DNA of 64,000 bases, taken from positions 27,559,805-27,623,804 of the forward strand of contig NC_092866.1 of NCBI RefSeq assembly GCF_032062135.1, read 5' to 3'. Under the pieces are notes generated by a model. That model was not told where the DNA came from, did no database searches, and saw only the letters and a list, made by a program, of their open reading frames with translations. The first letter of the stretch is position 1, and every line of letters begins with the position of its first letter. The DNA is from Pyxicephalus adspersus (taxonomy: Eukaryota > Chordata > Amphibia > Anura > Pyxicephalidae). This document shows positions 59,522 through 64,000 of the stretch, piece by piece. Made by a program: the position numbers and the translations under genes.

Positions 59522-59662
59522 CCCAACGATCTGCTCAGGAGTTACCTCAAGTGGATAAATATAATTTAAATACCTGCTCAGTAACAGGTGGCGCTGAAAT
59601 GATTATTACCGGATCAAATATCTTTGCTGAATCAAAAGTAGTTTTTGTTGAGAAAGGCCAAG
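59522..59662 (+). CDS. nfatc3: NFATC3 exon 6, start of IPT/TIG Rel subdomain
   Basis: Encodes residues about 578-624 (141 bases, phase 1 in, phase 1 out). It begins [20 protein letters not shown] and contains [20 protein letters not shown] then VEKGQ, the first strands of the immunoglobulin-like (IPT/TIG) subdomain that supports DNA binding and dimer contacts. The acceptor follows a long T tract (TTTTAG, 59516-59521); the donor is G|GTATGA at 59663. No further NFATC3 exon was seen up to 64000, so the rest of the IPT domain and the C-terminal activation region must lie downstream. Confidence 0.95.
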
Positions 59663-60847
59663 GTATGATGTCCTTAACATGTTTAATAGCTTAAAACTGT
59701 TATAAGAAAAAGACTTTTGGGTTTCATTACTAGTTATTCAATGTGATAAGGTAATCAACAACCCGTGCTAAGTGGGAATGTTTTGAAAGTTTATTGATAA
59801 CATGATAAAAAAGTAAAGAATTAAAAAAAAAAAAAATTTAGAGACATTTACTTATATTTTAGCTCCATTCCTCGGCATTAGTCATTCAGGACCCTCACCG
59901 GCCAAAACATTTTACTTTATATTATATACATAAGAATTTGCACTAGCAACACATCATTAATTACAAGACACATTCATTTTGCCATATTGAACACCTTTTT
60001 TACAGACATCTAGACTCCTTAATACCACAAGGAGTCTAATTGTCTCCACATTCTATTACATCACATTTTGAGAATCTGTGGTACAACAATTTATTAGTTT
60101 TCAGCAAAATTGCGCTGTCATTTTCAGCTTTCAAATTAATTAGTCACTTGTCATTATCACTTGATAAAATAATTTATTTGTTAGTAAAATGCATTATAAT
60201 TTTTCTTTATCAACAAGTTTACACGTCAAAAAAAAACAGTTTACTACTTTTTAGTCCCAGAATATACAATCAATGACAAAGAAATGAATGCACTGATGAT
60301 ACACAGGTAAAAATATAACAGTAAACCCACTGAACCAGGTACCAGTCCTAGAAAATAGATCTTGCTCACTTCAATCTTTTACTTTATTTTTATTATTTTA
60401 TTGAGGGGGGAAATAAAAGAAAAAGTAGCTTTAAATATATTACACCATTTAAATAAAGTTTTCAAGTTGCAGGTTTTGGAATGGCATATTCTATTCACAG
60501 AAGCTGTACATTTAAACATTTACCATGCTTATCCAATTCAGTTCAACGTAATCATAATTCCATTTAGTCTTTAAGGTACTGCACTACAATGAAGAGGAGA
60601 AGACTTCTAAAAGCATACAACAGTCAATTTAGTAGCACTAAAGATAAAACCGAATGACCTTAGTTTCTCTTTAGAGATGTTGGAGGTAAACCTAATCAGT
60701 AAAGCCTCCAGGGCATTTTACCAAATATTGATATCAAGCGCAGTTGAAAAAAAATTATAGACACTGATCCACAGGGCATCACAAATCATTGTGCTATCCT
60801 GTGCAGTGGTTTTTAAGCAATAGGGAGAATATCCTGCTATCCTAGAT
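59663..60847 (+). other. Start of intron 6, no recognised feature
   Basis: Begins with the exon 6 donor GTATGA. AT-rich; no further exon or repeat identified. Confidence 0.45.
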
Positions 60848-61456
60848 CAGTTTTGGTGGTCCACAGAAAAACTTGTACATTAGTTGCAATTTTTATGTAT
60901 TTTGTGGAGTGGGAGTGACTGTTTTATGTATTTATTGTTATGAACTGTACTAGAGACGGAAAAACAAGGAAAGTGCAGCGTGAAGTCAGTGTAGTTTTAA
61001 GTTGTATGAGGCAACCGCTGCCAAGCTGTACGCTCCCGCTCCACAAATTGCAATTTTCATCCGATTTGTTTTATTTTATTTGTTTATTTCTCAAATGCTC
61101 CTTTAGGTAGGTATGACCTTAACTGTGTATTTTCTTTAACTGTTATATTTAATGGCATTAAATAGTTTGACTTTGATAAATATTATTTCTTGTTTGATCT
61201 TAGATTCAAATGAAATAAATCCATAATGAGTGAGAAAAAGGAAACGGATATTTTGAATTTCTTTAGTAATACCAAAGATAATGCAACTAATGATAATAGT
61301 AACAATAGTAATACTTCACTTAACCGTGAGCTGGTCAATGAATTGGAGCCTCCACAGTCCTCGTCAGGCACCATTAGGAAGATCATGGTCAATGGTTTGC
61401 GGGATTTAAAATTATGAATTAGTGGTCCGTGAGGTCCAAAAGGTTGGCGACTGCTG
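60848..61456 (+). mobile_element. hAT transposon deletion derivative (609 bp)
   Basis: Left CAGTTTTGGTGGTCC, right GGTTGGCGACTGCTG, flanked by a perfect 8-bp direct repeat TCCTAGAT (60840-60847 and 61457-61464) of hAT type. Inside, 61226-61417 opens MSEKKETDILNFF and runs 63 codons. That N-terminal motif recurs in hAT transposases; the catalytic remainder is missing, so this is a deletion derivative carrying only the start of its transposase frame. Confidence 0.82.
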
Positions 61457-61464
61457 TCCTAGAT

Positions 61465-61930
61465 GGTGTAAGATACCACCTAAGGAAGACCTTGTAAGAG
61501 TTCTTCAAAGCAGATATATTAAAAGTAGAGGCCCAAATATATTCCATACAGAATCTGTAATAGTAATATCAAACTCTTCTTCATTGCATCATTGCATGTA
61601 CTGAGTTTTGGTGCAAGCTTTGGAAGAGTTCAGCAATGAATGATTCAAAGAAATTAGTCCTGAGGGTCTTTTTGACATCTCCATTTAAACACAACAAACA
61701 TTAGCAAGGAAGTATCCTTAATTGAAGGTGGAATAAAATGGTGTAATTTGACAAATCTATAAAATTCAGACGTAAGAGCATTATGGGTGAAAAATCTTCA
61801 CCCTATGAATTATCAGGAAAGAGTATACATCCGTATACCCTTCATTGGTCCACTATTTATGGCAATGGGAGACTCCATTTCCTGAGGGAGAAAAGAGGTT
61901 ATTTAGTAATAGTGAGCAGTGGCGAGTGGG
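61465..61930 (+). other. Intron 6 stretch, no recognised feature
   Basis: No coding or repeat ends recognised. Confidence 0.4.
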
Positions 61931-61936
61931 TAGATG

Positions 61937-62236
61937 GTTACATAGTAGGTCAGGTGAAAAAAAGGCATAAGTCCATCAATTTGAACCACTAGGGAAATAA
62001 ACCTATCCCAAATATAAAACCCTATGGACGCTGTTGGTCCAGTGGAAGGAAAAATAGGGTGTTATTTGCTTTAACGGGAAAAAAATCCTTCCTGATTCCA
62101 TGAGGCAATCGGATGTTCACTGGATCAACAGTCACTGTTATTTTTACTTTAAGGGCTTAATACCCAGTTATATTCTGTGCTTCTATAAAAACATGCAGCT
62201 TTTTCCCAAAGCAATCTATAGTAGTTGCTGAAAGTA
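61937..62236 (-). mobile_element. CR1-like LINE 3' end (first part of a broken copy)
   Basis: Minus strand: reversed 3' UTR (ATAAACCTATCCCAAATATA, CTGTTGGTCCAG) up to the segment AAGCAATCTATAGTAGTTGC, after which the family sequence is lost. It resumes in the same orientation at 63690. Confidence 0.82.
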
Positions 62237-62521
62237 CATATATATAAATAAATATATTGATATTTTTCACCCTTTCAAGACTATATAGATCTTGACCACA
62301 TCCCAATTTAGAATATATATACACAACGTTTCTGTGAGGATAACCAACCAAATAACTGGACTTTAAAGGTAAAAATTAGACCATTCTCTTCAGACATATA
62401 TAAAAACCAGGTACAGCTTTGATCAAAATCACTTAAATTGAAATATACAGTATAAGTAAAAACAAGAAAAGAGTACAGCACTGATAAAGATCTCCTTGTG
62501 AAAAACTCTCTATATGAGGTA

Positions 62522-62577
62522 ATCCAGAACTTCTACATGTTTCGCGGAAGCTAAGTCCGCTTCTTCAGGAAGAGGAG
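62522..62577 (-). ncRNA. Hammerhead-ribozyme-like motif (type I)
   Basis: On the minus strand: CTTC, then CTGAAGA (62568-62562), a 5-bp stem GCGGA/TCCGC with a 7-base loop, GAAAC (62543-62539), the palindrome ACATGT, an A at the expected cleavage position and GAAG pairing with CTTC (stem I, 4 bp). A 3-bp outer helix (TCC/GGA) is possible. An extra A between the CTGAAGA box and stem II departs from the classical core, so activity is doubtful. Short palindromic stem III regions are known from hammerheads in Penelope-like elements. Confidence 0.5.
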
Positions 62578-62936
62578 ATCTACAGGTATAACAGTTGATA
62601 TTATAATGTATCCACATATTCAATCAATAGTTCATGTTTCAGTGTTTCAAGCAAAACCGCTTAACCATGATTAAATAACTCCTCAGAATTAAACAAAATA
62701 AAGATAGACTTAAATCTTTATGCTGGGTGCTGGTCATCACTTGTAAGCTCTTCTCTCATAGATTGTTAAACAGGGCACAGCAGGAGTGAGGTAGATAAGC
62801 ATCCTCTTAATTTAACTTGTGTTGGTCATGATTTGGGAAAAGGAGGGTATATATCAGTTATCTAGTGGTAATACATTTTGTTCATGAGTTTCCTTTACTC
62901 CTATCCACTTTTACATAATTCATTCACCCTCATCTT

Positions 62937-63233
62937 TCATTTATAGATTAGTTCAAACAATGAGGAATTATTTTCCACAATCCTATGAATATTGTCGGTA
63001 AATTCCCATGATTCCAATACACTTAGCTGATCAGAATAGCAACTAACTCTCACCATAGTTTCCCTTGATTGGTGCAATTCATGGACTAATAGGTAATCCA
63101 TTATACCAACCTGACGGTAAATATTATTAAAACCCATATTGCTTGTGGATTGGTTTACCCCTATGACTCCCAATAATACTGTGCATAACCCCACTATTAT
63201 AAAACCCCAACGTGGGGAAGAGTGTAATGCCAA
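62937..63233 (-). CDS. Small unassigned ORF with a hydrophobic N-terminus
   Basis: A 98-codon minus-strand frame. Residues about 10-25 (GFIIVGLCTVLLGVIG) form one hydrophobic helix, followed by a polar region with CYSDQ and an N-glycosylation-like NNSS. I do not recognise it. It sits between two hammerhead-like motifs within sequence that interrupts a CR1-like copy, so it may be part of a mobile element, but a chance frame is possible. Confidence 0.25.
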   Translation of the reverse strand: MALHSSPRWGFIIVGLCTVLLGVIGVNQSTSNMGFNNIYRQVGIMDYLLVHELHQSRETMVRVSCYSDQLSVLESWEFTDNIHRIVENNSSLFELIYK

Positions 63234-63550
63234 CCATCCACATCATTTATTCATTAAAAAAAGGGGGAAGGAAAAAGGAAAAAAGAATGATGTGAGGAAA
63301 GGACATGATTGCAAGTAAATAAACCCACCCAAATGTGGGGGAGGAAGAGTTATTCCCTTTCAAAATGCAGCTCCCAAAATACTTTGAGAACAATATGATG
63401 AAGAAAAAGAACTACATACATATTACAAACATACAGAACAAAAAAGTATATATGTAAGGGAACCCAAAAAGATGAAACGGGAATTTGCCCTTCATTACTA
63501 ATTAATCAGTTGCCTGACTAACCAGACGTACTAAAGCTGTTACAGGTCTC

Positions 63551-63590
63551 TAACACGACACGTTTTGCTGCTAGGCTTCATCAGGGGAGG
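63551..63590 (-). ncRNA. Second, decayed hammerhead-like motif
   Basis: Minus strand CTGATGA (63584-63578), a GC-rich segment AGCCTAGCAGC, AAAAC where GAAAC is expected, and ACGTGTC. Same order and strand as the motif at 62522-62577, but the GAA core is changed and stem I does not pair well. Confidence 0.35.
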
Positions 63591-63689
63591 TATAGAGAAT
63601 GTCAAAGGAGTTGTACAATAAATATATAAAGATATGCACTAATGAGTAACAATGATCGTACAAACAAGGGGTTAACACAGGAGCTGTTA

Positions 63690-64000
63690 CATGTATACAG
63701 GGTGATCATATCCCCCCTTAATTGTCTCTTCTCAAGGGAGATAAGATTCAGTTCAGCTAATCTCTCCTCATAGCTGAGCTCCTCCATTCCTTTTTATTAG
63801 TTTTGTTGACCTCCTCTCCACTCTCACCAATTCCACAATGTTCTTTTTGTGAACTGGTGCCCAAAACTGGACTGCACATTCCAGATGTGGTCTGACCAAT
63901 GCTTTGTACAGGGCAGGATTATGTCTCCATCTCTGCAGTCTATTCCTCTTTCCTTTACTCTGCAGTCTATTCCTTTAAGTACTTTACTAGCTTTACATTT
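63690..64000 (-). mobile_element. CR1-like LINE ORF2 fragment, runs off the window
   Basis: Minus strand, aligned with 21010-21300 of the large copy: [33 protein letters not shown]-like coding and ALVRP. An ATTCCTYT duplication lies near 63945-63975. It continues beyond 64000. Confidence 0.85.

Noticed and set aside
61226..61417. Possible host gene starting MSEKKETDILNFF
   Set aside because: It is enclosed by hAT ends and a perfect 8-bp duplication, so it is the start of a transposase frame.
63258..63290. Purine-rich run resembling a retroviral polypurine tract, with the hydrophobic ORF nearby
   Set aside because: The ORF is on the opposite strand and no long terminal repeats are visible, so a retroviral reading is unsupported.

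Overview
The window is a piece of vertebrate nuclear genome, most likely from a frog. It carries the 5' half of one protein-coding gene on the + strand: the orthologue of NFATC3, the calcium/calcineurin-regulated transcription factor. Its exons read cleanly, with GT/AG borders and matching codon phases. No other host gene was found. The frog assignment is an inference from the repeat families (a CR1-like LINE, Tx1-type L1, L2 with an L2-tailed tRNA SINE, Penelope-like remnants, TTAA-, TA- and 8-bp-target DNA transposons).

Layout of the gene: exon 1 (ATG at 1471, donor at 1556), exon 2 (11644-12754, the regulatory region), exon 3 (42939-43101), exon 4 (46787-46986), exon 5 (57016-57188) and exon 6 (59522-59662). 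Together they encode about 624 residues: a short N-terminus, calcineurin docking motif PSIQIT, serine-rich region, SP repeats, a basic nuclear-localisation motif, a second docking motif LSVP, the Rel-homology DNA-binding domain and the start of the second (IPT/TIG) Rel subdomain. The remaining 3' exons lie beyond the window. Introns are about 10.1, 30.2, 3.7, 10.0 and 2.3 kb.

The rest is intronic and mostly transposon-derived. The 5' flank holds a TTAA-flanked MITE split by a hAT MITE. Intron 1 holds a minisatellite, a CR1-like LINE and a TA-flanked transposon. Intron 2 holds three L1/Tx1-like remnants. One of them (about 18.2-29.9 kb) appears split by a block containing a nearly full-length minus-strand CR1-like LINE, which is split by a 2.86 kb DNA transposon, itself split by a Harbinger-type MITE. 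Intron 2 also has an L2, a Tc1-like transposon and a decayed cysteine-rich ORF. Intron 3 has a Tc1-like remnant and a long foldback MITE. Intron 4 has a GIY-YIG (Penelope-like) fragment, a 945-N gap inside a TA-flanked transposon, TTAA MITEs, a Tc1 element split by a pogo-like MITE, the 3' end of an L1/Tx1 element and an L2 end. The 3' part (intron 6) has a hAT element with a perfect 8-bp duplication and two hammerhead-ribozyme-like motifs inside a broken CR1-like copy.

The most interesting signals are the hammerhead-like folds near 62.5 and 63.6 kb, the 2.86 kb transposon with internal inverted arrays, the cysteine-rich ORF near 38.6 kb, the nested insertion stack in intron 2, and the short first coding exon. 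Repeat-family names rest on recognised protein motifs, terminal repeats and target-site duplications, not on a database search.
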